Assembly: GCA_039704465.1 (NCBI GenBank)
Contig: JASFAU010000004.1
Coordinates: 1,550,001 to 1,614,000 of the forward strand
DNA from: Plasmodiophora brassicae
Taxonomy: Eukaryota > Endomyxa > Phytomyxea > Plasmodiophorida > Plasmodiophoridae
Direction of reading: 5' to 3'
Length of the DNA: 64,000 nucleotides
Shown here: in pieces, positions 9,764 through 20,500 of the stretch
How positions within the stretch are numbered: position 1 is the first letter of the stretch
Layout: every line of letters starts with the position of its first letter
Program-made: the position numbers and the translations under genes
The notes under the pieces: model-generated
Databases searched by the model: none
What the model was told of the DNA's origin: nothing
Seen by the model: only the letters and a program-made list of their open reading frames with translations

Positions 9764-10567
9764 TTATGTGGCGGCCAGCGCCTTGACCCACAACTTGTAG
9801 AAGCCGCACGAGGCGGACAGGAGGCCGAGTACGGCGATGGCACCCTTCGACGTGCTCAGGTGAAGGGCGTACGATGTGGCGACGCCCAGGTCACCGGCCA
9901 TCTTCCAGAGGCCGACCCAGAGCATGGCGCGCTTCGCTTCCAGCTTCCTCAGCGTACCGTCGGTGTCGTCCGGGCTGGCGCCCGTGTCGACCTGCTGCTG
10001 GCGGGTGGCGCGCAGGACGGTGATCTGTTCGTTGACGTGGTGGAGCTGGACGAGAAGGACGAATATGTCAAAGAAGCAGGACGAGAACCAGACACGATCC
10101 GCCCATTGCTCGAAGAACGACGTCGCCGGGGCCGAGAAGAACCCGAGGCTGCCGAAGAAGGCCAGATCGTCCAGCATGTCATTGACGTTCCCGATCCAGT
10201 TGTTGGCCGCATTGGCGATGTTATCGGCCGGCGGCTTCCAGGACGTGTCGCGAATCGCCGGCCAGGAATACATGCACTTGAGCAGGCGAAGCACCTTACG
10301 CGACTGGGACATCTGCTTAATGGCGCCCTGCAGGCGCTTGTCGACGTCGGTCGTCACGCGCCCAGTCGCCCAGTAGTGGGCATATCGCAGCGAGTACTGC
10401 AGAATCTGAACACGGCGTCAGTCGGTGCGCGATCGGCGACGACGAATGGGGCGGGACAACAACGCAACCTTGGCGCCCTTGTCGGTGCCATCGGTCTGCA
10501 GGAGAGAGTAGGCCAGGGGGCGCGTCCACCACGGCACAAGTCGTGCCTTCGGCGCCGCAGGAGCCAT
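9764..10567 (-). CDS. PEX11: Peroxisomal membrane biogenesis factor PEX11
   Basis: Exons complement(10469..10567) and complement(9764..10405), joined in phase 0 over a 63-nt intron with CTGAC branch point, encode 246 residues. The N-terminal amphipathic region with LLQTDGTDKGAK-ILQYSLRYAHYW matches the conserved PEX11 start (family: F...T.GRDK..R..QY), followed by SRKVLRLLKC, and ending with a hydrophobic segment near the C-terminus (AIAVLGLLSASCGFYKLW). PEX11 proteins curve and elongate the peroxisomal membrane before fission. Length is usual for the family (about 230-260). Divergent from the DTW gene; the 272-bp spacer holds a tandem repeat. Confidence 0.88.
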
Positions 10568-10697
10568 CGTCACCCCGTCCCGCCTCACCTACACGCCACC
10601 ATCACACTGGAGATGGATGCCCGGCGATAGACGCGACGCACTGGACACCGCCACAGCCTGCCACGGTCAACCCCCAAAATATAAAAAGAACAGCACA

Positions 10698-10782
10698 CTG
10701 CAAAACTGCAAACACCCCGGCGACTGCAAAACTACAAACACACGGCGAGTGCGACTGCAAAACTGCAAACACACGGCGACTG
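10698..10782. repeat. Three imperfect tandem repeats in the PEX11/DTW intergenic region
   Basis: Three units begin CTGCAAAACT(G/A)CAAACAC and continue with a CGGCGA-containing part; unit length varies between about 26 and 31 bp. They lie in the shared 5' region of two divergent genes, so may carry repeated regulatory sites (inference), or be a simple minisatellite. Confidence 0.7.
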
Positions 10783-10839
10783 ATTCCGCCGAAGGTGCGC
10801 CAGTGAAGTCCGTGGCGCGCGCGCGCACCAAACGGCGCC

Positions 10840-11661
10840 ATGCAGCCGCTGCGTCATCACGCCAGCCTGCCGTTGCCGGCGTTCAGTCGGCCGCGGCCGC
10901 CGACGGTCGCGCCTGGGCAGGCGGCGCGGACGACCCGGGACTATAGGCACGGTGCGGATTTCACGGGGCAGGAACCGATGCCCGAGGACCCGTCGCAGCG
11001 GATGGGCGTGCTGGCGCGGCGCTACTACGGAATGTACTGTCAGTTCGTTGCAGGCGCCGTCGATAAGCATAAATGCCAACGATGCTGGTTCTTGGCACAG
11101 AATTGCGCATGCGAGGCTATGGAACGCGTCTCTGGCAGCGTGTTTGCCCCGCATCGGGTCCTGCTGCTGATGCACTTCCGGGAGCTCTGTCGTGCGTCCA
11201 ACTCCGGTCGCATTCTTCTCGCGCCGCCCTCGAACCGCGGCTTCGTCTTTGGGATGCAAGCGCAGGAGTCCGCATTGATCGGTGAGATCAACGCTTTCAA
11301 GGGCAGGAGCGTGATCCTGTGGCCCGGTCCGGGGTCGATCACGTTCGAGGAGCTGCGGTGTGAGCCCGGCGAACAACTTCAAATCATTGTTCTGGATGGC
11401 ACCTGGAACAATTCCCGTGCCATGGACCGCGTCCTCCCTCGGGACATTCCCCGCGTGCGCCTGAGCGGGAGCACGAGAACGGAGTTCGGCGGGACCCGGA
11501 AGCACAAGGATAAGGAGCGCGTCTGCACGGCTGGCGCCTGCCTGCATGCGCTGCGAGAACTCGGCGCCCCGCCGGAACAGCTGCAGCCGCTGGCCGACGC
11601 CATCAACGTGTTCTTCGACACGCATTCCAACCAGCGGCGCATCGACAGGCTACGAGAATAA
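10840..11661 (+). CDS. DTW-domain tRNA-uridine aminocarboxypropyltransferase (DTWD family)
   Basis: Single exon, 273 residues, ATG at 10840; a later ATG at 10978 (MPEDPSQ) is possible. A zinc-binding cluster C-x2-C-x6-C-x-C (CQRCWFLAQNCAC) lies near residue 79, then VLLLMHFRE, a segment with GRILL, the family's DxTW motif as LDGTW near residue 188, and a TRK...VCTAGA block near 225. This is the known order of DTW proteins (TapT/DTWD2), which add the aminocarboxypropyl group of S-adenosylmethionine to uridine in tRNA. The N-terminal 40 residues are variable and may be a targeting peptide. Confidence 0.85.
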   Translation: MQPLRHHASLPLPAFSRPRPPTVAPGQAARTTRDYRHGADFTGQEPMPEDPSQRMGVLARRYYGMYCQFVAGAVDKHKCQRCWFLAQNCACEAMERVSGSVFAPHRVLLLMHFRELCRASNSGRILLAPPSNRGFVFGMQAQESALIGEINAFKGRSVILWPGPGSITFEELRCEPGEQLQIIVLDGTWNNSRAMDRVLPRDIPRVRLSGSTRTEFGGTRKHKDKERVCTAGACLHALRELGAPPEQLQPLADAINVFFDTHSNQRRIDRLRE

Positions 11662-11955
11662 CGTATCGGCATACCCTTACCCATAAACGCTACCCGTTGT
11701 GTGCCGAGTGTTCTTGACGTCTCGCGCCACGCCAGGGCATTTCTGAAGCTCCAGGTTTAGAAGAGCAGTTCGACCCGGATCCAAGGCCGACCCTGATCTG
11801 CCACACGCTTACCCGATCGGGCTAGTGCTGGGAGGGGTTCATCGGTGGTCGTGCGAGCAGTGACATTGAACGACGGCGATGGCTGACGAACTCGCCCGTC
11901 TGGTCTAGTCGGCTACACCGGCGTTCGTGCTAGCGCATGCATATGGGTCCAATAA

Positions 11956-13878
11956 TCAGACGGACGCGTCCGTATTAGGAGCGAGACGGCGCAACGAGCG
12001 CACGAGTTCCAGGCCATCACGCGTGAGAGACTTGTGCAAATAGTGGACGAACCTGCCAGGCACACAGATTCAGCGCCCAGTCCCGCAAACCGAATGCGAC
12101 GACGGCCTGGTACCTTCGCCTGGACGACCTCCCGTGGCCCACTTCGACTTGCCGTCGCTGTTCAACGTCCTGGATCTGGCGAATTGCCGAGCCATGATCG
12201 ACAAGGAACGCGCGTGACGATGGGGAGTGCGTCGGGCGAGGCCACGCTTTGCGGTGCTCAAACCAGATGGCCTTCGCTTGGTCCACGCCGGGAGACACGC
12301 TTGGGCAATGTCTCAGTTCCGTTGCAGAGCCCACACTGCCTCCACGACGGTGCCGCAAAGCAATGCCGATGACGGACGCTGTCGTCGTCTTGACCAGGTT
12401 GCCCACCTGCCCGGACAGGTCCGGGATGTGCCCAGTGGCAGACTGCCACACGTCGGACAGACTGAACGCGTCGGACAGCGACGCCAGCAGCGGGCAGTCG
12501 TCGTCCAGCAGCGACAGGTAGTTCAGGTGAGCGACATCGGGCCCAACGTCGGCGTCGAGATCGCCCAGAATGGACCGGTCCGCCCGATCCGACCCTAGAG
12601 CGGGCGCATCGACCGCCCCCGTCACTCGCCGATACAGATCGATCGAGCCCATTGCTGACAGATGGTTCTCGTCCAGCTTGCGCCGACGATGGACCGGGAT
12701 CCAGAACTGCATCGCATTGAGGAGACGTCGCCAGTCGTGGTGGAAGTAGTCGATCACGCTGCTCAGGTTGTCCACCGACGGGAGCTGACGAGCGCCCATC
12801 GCAATCGCCACCGAGGTCGCGTATTGGACCATCGTCGAGCGATCCGGTTCCGATAGGTCAAACACGTACGCGTCCGGCAGGCGCACAGAAAGGTCGTCGG
12901 GGAGGTCGGCACAGGTCAGAACGATCGGGCGCCGCGTGTTCACGGCCAGGTCCTGGACGCCCTTCACGAACGCGGTGTCGCCGTCGAGAACAACGTCGAC
13001 GTCGTCAATGAGAAGCGCACAGTGACGACGACGACGACGAAGAGCACGGACACCCTCGCCATTCCTCCTTCGTTTGGCGTCCCTCTTCGAAGGTTTCGCT
13101 GACGATGGCCCGTCGGTGACCCATGACGACTGCGTCGCTTCCTGATCGCAGCGGGTGAAGATTAGACGCAGGCGGCGACCGGGAGCCGAAGGAGCCCTAT
13201 TACCTTGAAACGCGACTCCAGGTCCGATTTGGAGCGCCGATCGGACGTGTTGATTTCGATCACGCCATGGGAGTCGCTGTTGAGCTTGGCGAGACAGGCG
13301 TGGATGGCGGACGTCTTCCCGGATCCGACCGGTCCACGAAGCACAACGACACGGCACAGCGCCGGCGTGTCGTCCACGTCGTCGTCGCTGTCGTCCACCA
13401 GCCAGTTGTCGTCGTGCCTGGCCCTGTCGCGTGCCTCGACCCGATGCCGTTCCAAACCGACAATAACGTCGTCCTCGTCGTCGTACGGCTTCTTGTCCAG
13501 GAACGCCTCCAGCCAGGCCGTTACCATTGCGTCGACGTCTGCGGTCGCGCATCGCGACGCCTGGAACAGCCGGGTCCACAGTCGACTACCCGACATCGGG
13601 TCGCCCATCCGCGTCGCAATCAGTCCTCGCAGCAACGCCTCATCGCGGCACCGCCCATCCCGGACGGCCCTCTGCACGAACGCGTCGACGTCGCCGACGT
13701 CGTCGGCATCGCCCCCGCCGGCAGCGTCCTCATCACCGCCGGTCAGGTCGATCACGTCCGCCGACGACAGCGACTTGCGCGCGGCATCCGACGGTGACGG
13801 CGCTGCCGCCGCCGCCGACGACGACGGCCCCCTGAAGAACGACCGGATCGACGATTGCTTCCTGGCGGCGGCGGACAT
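11956..13878 (-). CDS. ATAD5: ATAD5/Elg1-like PCNA-unloading AAA+ ATPase
   Basis: Exons complement(13204..13878), complement(12114..13141) and complement(11956..12052) encode 599 residues. QSSIRSFF at residues 8-15 is a PCNA-interaction (PIP) box, and VIDLT at 42-46 resembles a SUMO-interacting motif. The P-loop GPVGSGKT is at 182-189, followed by EINTSDRRS, diagnostic of RFC1/ATAD5 clamp loaders. Walker B is LLIDDVDVV. The C-terminal part SRAFLVDHGSAIRQI with a terminal RRRFVHYLHKS resembles the ATAD5 collar end and appears only after removing a 61-nt intron (12053-12113). The protein is shorter than animal ATAD5 (about 1,800), mostly in the N-terminal part. Role in unloading PCNA is family knowledge. 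Confidence 0.85.
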
Positions 13879-14232
13879 GCGAATGCGGTGCGTTGCCAAA
13901 ACGCCCCCTCACATTGCTGACGAAAGCCGCGGGTCAGGGACAGGGCCCCCGACCACGCGGCCGTCGACCGGACACGCACACGCGTGAAGTTGCCTGCGAG
14001 CTGCAGCCAGCACGCCGCCGCCAATCATGTTCGTGCGGCGCCATTTGTCTGCATCCGACCCGCGTGCCGGCCGACCGACTGACGCTGTTGGGAGGCAGCC
14101 CGGCGTGTGTGTGTGCGTGTTGAGGGGGGCGGCGGCGGGGGGTATTTTTACGCGGGAACGATTTTGTCGTCGTCGGCGTTTTGCGTGACGCCGGCGACAC
14201 GTTGACGTACCGCTGGTGTTAACCCCGTCATC
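13879..14232. promoter_or_regulatory. 354-bp divergent promoter region (ATAD5 / AMPK gamma)
   Basis: Lies between two start codons on opposite strands. It holds a GT-rich tract with G-runs near 14105-14145, then a T-rich patch (TATTTTTACG) at about 14142. No gene in it. Confidence 0.5.
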
Positions 14233-15506
14233 ATGGCGTCGACGGCGGGGGCGTCCCCCGACCCCGGGACGACGGCGATGGTCGTCGACGACGTGGCCAA
14301 CGGGAGCGAGGCGGAGCGCACGCAGGCCGCCCGTGCGGACGTGCAGCGGTTCCGCGACGTCACGCTCGACATCCTGCGGAGGTCGACCTGCCTCGATATC
14401 ATACCGGACAGCGGGAAAGTCGTCGTGTTTGACTCCGAGCTCCCCATCAAGCACGCCTTTTTCGGTCTCGTCGAGCACGGTTGGCCCCATTCGGGATCGT
14501 GGCTGGACGCGCCCGCCGCTGACGACGTGCACGCCCTGTGGATGCAGATATCAAGTGCGCCCCCGTGTGGGATTCCAGGACGTGCGACTATTCTGGCATG
14601 ATCACCGTCACCGATTTCGTATGCCTGCTGCCGTGCGATATGCGGGGAACGCCTCGGTGCTCAGCTCTGCCTGTTCACGTGTAGAACGCCATCCTGCTGC
14701 ACTTCTACGACTCGGCCGAGTTTCGCCAATCGACCGACAAGTTCGCCCTGAAGCTGGGCGAATATACCGTTCGACAGTGGAACGAACTGAAGCGCGGCGA
14801 CACCCCGCTGCCCCGGCCGAAGCTGTTCTTCACGCTTCCCGAGGACTCCCTGCTGGACGGCGTGCGCGTCCTCGTCGTGCGGAACATTCACCGCCTCCCC
14901 GTCATGCAGCTCAGCCCGGAGAACGTCATCCTCTGCATCAACAACCTGCAGCGAATCCTCAGGTTCATCCTGCACCACATCGAGGCGCGTGGGCAGTCGT
15001 CGCTGCTGGAGCGGATCCGGGTCGGCGACCTGCCGGTGGGGTCGTTCGGCGACGGCTGCGCCAGGATCAGCGGATCGATGACGCTGATCGAGGTTCTGAA
15101 ACTGCTGAAACGTAGCAGGACGCCTGCGGTCGCGATCGTCGACCAACAGGGCAGGTATGTGGACGCGTACAGCAGGAGCGACGTGCGGTACCTCGCCGTC
15201 GACATGACGCATGACAAGTTCGAGAAGCCGATCATTGACATTGTGTCGATGCGCGAAGTAAGTGTGCCGGCGGGCCCGCGTCTGACGCGGTCTACGATTT
15301 GGCTAACCGCGCGCGTGCTGTCCCAGAACCGCATGCTGACCGTGACCAGGCGGACAACGCTGGACCGCATGTTCTCGAGCCTTCTGTCGAGCAGGAAGCA
15401 CGCCTGCATTGTCCTGGACGACGACAGGGTCGTCCTGGGGATCCTGTCCCTCAGCGACGTGTTCCAGTTCTTCCTCGAGAATGACCTACAGCCGCCCAAT
15501 ACATAG
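14233..15506 (+). CDS. AMP-activated protein kinase gamma (SNF4-like) regulatory subunit
   Basis: Exons 14233..14479, 14548..14618, 14685..15257 and 15327..15506 give 356 residues, the usual length. CBS domain 1 contains LPIKHAFFGLVEH, then CAPVWDSRTCDYSGMITVTDF assembled across two introns, as in SNF4 (PLWDS...GMLT.TDF). Later CBS elements are RNIHRLPVMQ, RTPAVAIVDQQGRYVDAYSRSDV and HACIVLDDDRVVLGILSLSDV. The bound nucleotide (AMP/ADP/ATP) sites are a family property. The subunit senses adenylate charge in the AMPK/SNF1 heterotrimer; alpha and beta subunits are not in this window. Confidence 0.9.
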
Positions 15507-15668
15507 CATCTATTTCGACATTGCTGCTGGGTCGCACGTGGAACGATTCACACGCGGTCGTAGAGTGACGACGACCGACGACGATGACGAGCAAAGGAGG
15601 AGGGTACCCGGGATTCTATACGGCCGCGGTCGGCACACGGGCAGGCGCGCGCCACGACGACGACGCCG

Positions 15669-16907
15669 TCACTGTACCGTGTCGACGCGGGGCGGCGTCT
15701 GCGGCAACGAGTTCGACAGGACCAGCGTGATTTCGTCGTGCTCCTCCTCGGACTCCTCGACGTCGTGGTCGACCTGCATGCGCTCGTCGAAATACCCGTT
15801 GGCGTCCCGTTTCGGGTGCGCGAACGCGCACGTGATCTTGGTGCACTTCGGGTCGAACCGGCAGGGTTTCGCAGGGCCATCAGCTCCGGCGCCGGCCGCC
15901 GCCCGGGACGGGTGCGAGAACCGGCAGGTCGGGCGCTTACACGCGGCGCCGAACTTGCACGGCACCTGCGTCGTCGTGGCCGTCGTCGTCCCTGGCGGCA
16001 GCGGTTGATTGTGCAGGTACAGGCACGACTTGCCGAACGAGCAGCGCGGCCAGAACTTGCACTACGAGGAGCGCCTCAGGAACATTAGGGGAGGGGGCGG
16101 CAGCCAGGTGCTTACCGGTTCGCTTGGATGTGTAAACGGGCAGGCCTCGCCCTTCTCGCAGGCTGGCCAGAACGCGCAGCGAATCGGCTTCTTGGTCGAT
16201 CTGGCCGCCGGCCTGGACGCGTTGGACGGCGCCGGTCCCGTGGGCGGGCCCGAAGCAGGCCCATTACCAGACACCGTCTCCGGTTCCCTGGCGGGCGTGG
16301 TCGTCGTTGCGCCCCCCGCCTGCATCACCCGGTCGTTCTTGATGGTGACGACGAAGGATTCGGAGCGCGTGTCAATCCGGCGGGGCCCGGCGCCTCGTTT
16401 CGGGGACGGCGATCGCGCCCGTTTCGCCGTTCGTCGATGATGGGCTGGTTCTGGCGAGGCCTTGCGCTTCGAGACGGGAGCCCTCCTGCTGCTGCTGGTC
16501 GGCTTCAGCGCGTCCGCGAGAAGACGCGCGGGAGCAGGTCGCCTCGTGGCGGCCGTCGTCGTCGCCTTTGGCGGGTCGGCAGCGACCGGCGCAACAACAA
16601 CGGACGACAGCTTTCGTTTCAGCGCCGGCGCCGTCTCGTTATCATTGTCAACGGCGGAGCGAAGCTCGTCGAACAACCATACGACGAGGGTCCGCGCCGC
16701 ACCGCCGACGAACGGCGCCATCTCCTTCTCGATCTGCGCCCGCGTGCGCCCGTTCGTGACGAGCAGCATGATGAACTCGATGAAGCTGTTCTGGTCGAAC
16801 GACGACGGCGGCAGCTGGTCGCGGAACCCGTCCATGACCCGGCGCCGGATCGCGTCCGTCAGCTGGCCGGGCGCGAAACTCGACCCGTCCGCGTCGTCGC
16901 CGTCCAT
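15669..16907 (-). CDS. ZC3H14: Nab2/ZC3H14-like CCCH zinc-finger poly(A)-binding protein
   Basis: Exons complement(16116..16907) and complement(15669..16061), phase 0 over a 54-nt intron, give 394 residues. Residues 15-80 form a helical domain (LTDAIRRRVMDGF...FIEFIMLLVTNGRTRAQIEKEM) like the PWI-like N-terminus of Nab2/ZC3H14. The middle is basic, Ser/Pro-rich. Four CCCH fingers follow with C-x5-C-x4/5-C-x3-H spacing: CAFWPACEKGEACPFTH, CKFWPRCSFGKSCLYLH, CKFGAACKRPTCRFSH and CRFDPKCTKITCAFAH. The family binds poly(A) tails in the nucleus and limits tail length. Only 117 bp separates its start from the divergent EF-hand gene. Confidence 0.8.
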
Positions 16908-17024
16908 CGAAGCGAATGCGTTGCGCACCGCCACGGACTTGCCACAAACGCTGACAGTGACAGTGACACACACACACCGCTGCTGCTGGCCGTGAAGACG
17001 GGAACGTCGCCGAATGTGATCAAC

Positions 17025-17531
17025 ATGTACCCGCCGCAGCCCTATGTCCCATTTGCTATGTCTCGGCAGCAGGGCCTGCAGATATCCGGGTACGGGTCAC
17101 GCCCCGGGCGTCGCTATAGGGCGAATCGCGTGCGACGATCGACCCGTCGTATGGCGCGCTTCTTCGCCATCGGGAAGAAGGGCGACTCGACGGATGCGGC
17201 TGGGCGGACGGCCCGGCTGCAGGCGGCGTTCGAGCTCTGCGATCGGAACAAGAGCGGGTTCCTGGAGGTGTCCGATATCGGCGCCGTCTGCAAGGCGTTC
17301 GACCCGAACGCCGACGTCGCGTCGGGGACGGCGCAGGTGCTGGCCGAGTTCGGCGTCAGGCCGGGCGTGAAAGACCAGCGCATCACGCCCGACATGTGGA
17401 CGTCCACGCTGATGAAGACCCTGGGCAGCAGGGACAGCAAGGTGTTCGACGACCACATCGACTACCTGGAGAGGGCCCTTCGGGGTCCTGTCGACCACCC
17501 TGCACCCTCTGCTAAAGCCGCGTCTCCCTGA
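17025..17531 (+). CDS. Small EF-hand-type calcium-binding protein
   Basis: Single exon, 168 residues from the ATG at 17025; alternative ATGs at 17058 and 17151 are in frame. One recognisable EF-hand loop, DRNKSGFLEVSDI, lies between two helices (LQAAFELC and GAVCKAF). A second, degenerate unit may follow around VKDQRITPDMW. The N-terminal 45 residues are Tyr/Pro then Arg-rich. EF-hand loops bind calcium; no specific family assigned. Stop is followed by the convergent end of the 1614-residue gene. Confidence 0.6.
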   Translation: MYPPQPYVPFAMSRQQGLQISGYGSRPGRRYRANRVRRSTRRMARFFAIGKKGDSTDAAGRTARLQAAFELCDRNKSGFLEVSDIGAVCKAFDPNADVASGTAQVLAEFGVRPGVKDQRITPDMWTSTLMKTLGSRDSKVFDDHIDYLERALRGPVDHPAPSAKAASP

Positions 17532-17598
17532 CCTGAGGGAACCCCTCCTTCCGTCCGATCTGTTGCCCGCTTTATAATTAGGGGGACCTCGTCAGCGA

Positions 17599-20500
17599 CT
17601 AGAAGTGCAGCAGGCGAACGGAGGCGGACCCTGTCGGCGGCGACGGCGCCCTGGCCGCGTCGTCGCAAGGACGGGACGCGAAACAGGGGACAGGTGTCCA
17701 CGCCCGTAGCCGACAGATGGCCCGACCTCGGTCGTCGATCTGGCAATCGAGGGACGCCTGCGACCCGGGGTCGGTCAGCAGGGCCTCCGGGCCGGACGCC
17801 TGGCCGGGGGGCGCCCAGTGCCGCCCCCCGGCCAGCGATCGGTCGCGATGCGCCCGAACGTGCGACCTGGCCGACACCGGCCTGCAACTGTGCGACCCCT
17901 TGCCCAGGGCTCGCCGCAGGATCTGTACGAGATGCGGGTCCCTGGCGGAACCGCTGGGCGACGCGGGCGGCAGCGGCGTCCTGATCCGCTCGCCTTCCGG
18001 CCGGTGCACGGGCAGGTACAACGGTGCGCCCTTGATGGCGCCCGGCCCGGGTGGCGCCGCGCCCAGCACCGTCGTTACCGTCAGGCACGACGCCAACCGG
18101 TCGATGTCGGCGTCGTCGTCGTCGTCGCCGCCCTCCTGTTCGGGCAGACGATGAAGGTCCTCGTCCTGCACGGGCGCTGGGACCGACCGCGCCGGTGCCG
18201 AGGACGGGCGCCGACGACACCACCCTGGCAGGGCGGGCGTGATTGTCAACGAGGTCTCCAGCGACGCCGCCGCCGGGGCGTTGTGACAGTGCTGTGCCAC
18301 AACCGTCACCGGATGAGGGACAGCCCCGTCGGGGCACGCGGCAACGTGGCCGGGGCCGACGACGCCGGTGATCGCGATCCCGGGGCCAATGGCCTCGTCC
18401 GGCGGTGAAGAGTCGCCGACGTGCGACGAGGCGCCGACAGCGATGGCGTGCACTGGACGCGGCGGCTCCAGGCGGCGCGCGGGCGACGACGACCGCTCCC
18501 GTTTGTGGGCAACGTCGAGGACGGGCGTCGGGCGCATCGCCTGCGCGGACGACGGCCGCTGCCGATAGGTCTTGGGGCTGGACAGGAAGCCGAGGGATCC
18601 GCTGACGACGGACAGGTGGTCGCAGGATCGCGACTGGGGCAGCGTCGTCAGCGACTTGCGCGACGCCAGCAACGGGCGCAGGAGCGCGTCCAGGACGGCC
18701 TTGCGCGGCTGGCCGACATCCAGCGACAGCGGCGCCAGCGACGACGACGACAGCTGTTCGGCGAGCTCCGTCATCAGGACGTCCTCGGGCACGTTGCTGG
18801 CGGCCGCACCCGGCTGGGCCGTGTCGGCGTCGGGGCGTCGCGCACGCCGGTCGCGTTGCTGTTCGCGATGCACGGCCCACAGGTCGTCGATCGTGGCCTC
18901 GTCGTCGTCGTCGTGTTCGAACGTCGCGCCTTGTGCGCGTTGTGCCACGGCGGGCGTCACGGCGAGCGCTGTCGACAACGATGGGTGCGACACGGCGCGA
19001 TGGCGTTGCCGCTCATATCGCGGGGATGCATTGGGACGGGTCGGCGGGCGCGGAGTGATCCGAAGGGGTCCCGCTGGGTGACCGGTGCCCAGGCGAACGC
19101 CTTGCGCTCGGAACCAGCTGCTGGACGGTACGCCTTCGTCAGCGGCGGACGCGGCCCCGGTTGTGGATGGGTGCTGAAGGAGGTCGACGGACGGGTGCGA
19201 ACGTCGCAGACCCGGCACGATGGAGATGCGCATGGGCGATACGGCGGCGTTGCTGACGGCACGAGGCCGACGGGTCGCAGGACGGCGCTGCCTACGTCGC
19301 GGTGACGGCGGCGACGGTGGCGGTTGCGGCTCATCTGGCCGGCTGGGGGTCGGCTGCTGCTGGGTCGACGCAGAACCGGGTCGTGACCGCCCGTCGGGAG
19401 CGGCACTGGCGGGAGGCGCGGGGACAGGGTCGCGTGGAGCCCAGTGTCCACGTCCTGCCCGCTGAGACTGAGGTCGCTCCTCGGCAGGCGGTACGGGCCG
19501 GTCGAGCGCAACGGGTTCCTCCGAGGGCGCTGGGCGAACGGGCTCGACGGTTGCTGCGAATGTGGCTGGCGGGTTCGCAGACGTTGACGATGCAGCTGGT
19601 GCCGTAGCGGTGGATGCCGTCGGCACAGGCGAAGCAGAAGACGACGGGGCCGGCGGCGCCACCGTCGTCGTGACGAGGACGTTGATGGCGGGCGCCCTGA
19701 CAGTGACGGCGCCACCATCTGCCCAGTCAGCGGCGGCGCCGGGCGCGTACGACGTCGCTGAGTCTGCCAACGAGTCCACAGGCACGGACGGGTGCCATTG
19801 CTGGTTCGCCTGCGCGGGACGCCGCGTCAGCGACCCTGGTCGATCACGTTGCTCCCAGAGGCGGTAACAGCCACAACGTACCATTCGCTTGTAGAGCTCG
19901 TTGACCAGATCGGTGGCCGTGCGGGCAGACGACGTCGGCGCCGGCGTCTCTGGGACGGCGCGTTCCGGCAGAATCTGCTCCTAACGCGGGAACCGTCAGC
20001 ACACCGTACGTAAGATGGGGGGACACCGTTTGGGCGCCGACCATTCGGGAGAACAGGGCGTCGACCAGGGCGGGCCCGGTCAGGTCCGGCAGGAACTGGG
20101 CGGATAACGTGACGGCGCGTTCGCATAGCGCGCGAACACGGTCGCCGCTCACCGGGCCGTCCAGCCTTGGCGACGTCGCCAACCGCATCGCCAAGGCGTC
20201 GACGACGGCCGCCGACTCTGCCGATGCCTCCGCGGCGATCGCGTCATCCACCCGCTGCTGCGCATCGACGACGACGCCGACGTCTTCGTCGTTCTCGTCG
20301 GTGGTGGCCTGCGGCGGCGCCTGCGATCCCGCGGGGCGTGCCCCAACTGGCGGGGGACCGAGCGGATCCGTCGTCGGCACGTGGCGGTGCGGCGCCTCTG
20401 TTGCCCAGCGTTGCGACCGCGCTGCCGCCGACGATACTGACCCTGCCGCTTGCTCGTCGTCGTTGCCAGCCACGTCCCGTACACGCCTGTCCTCGTCGAC

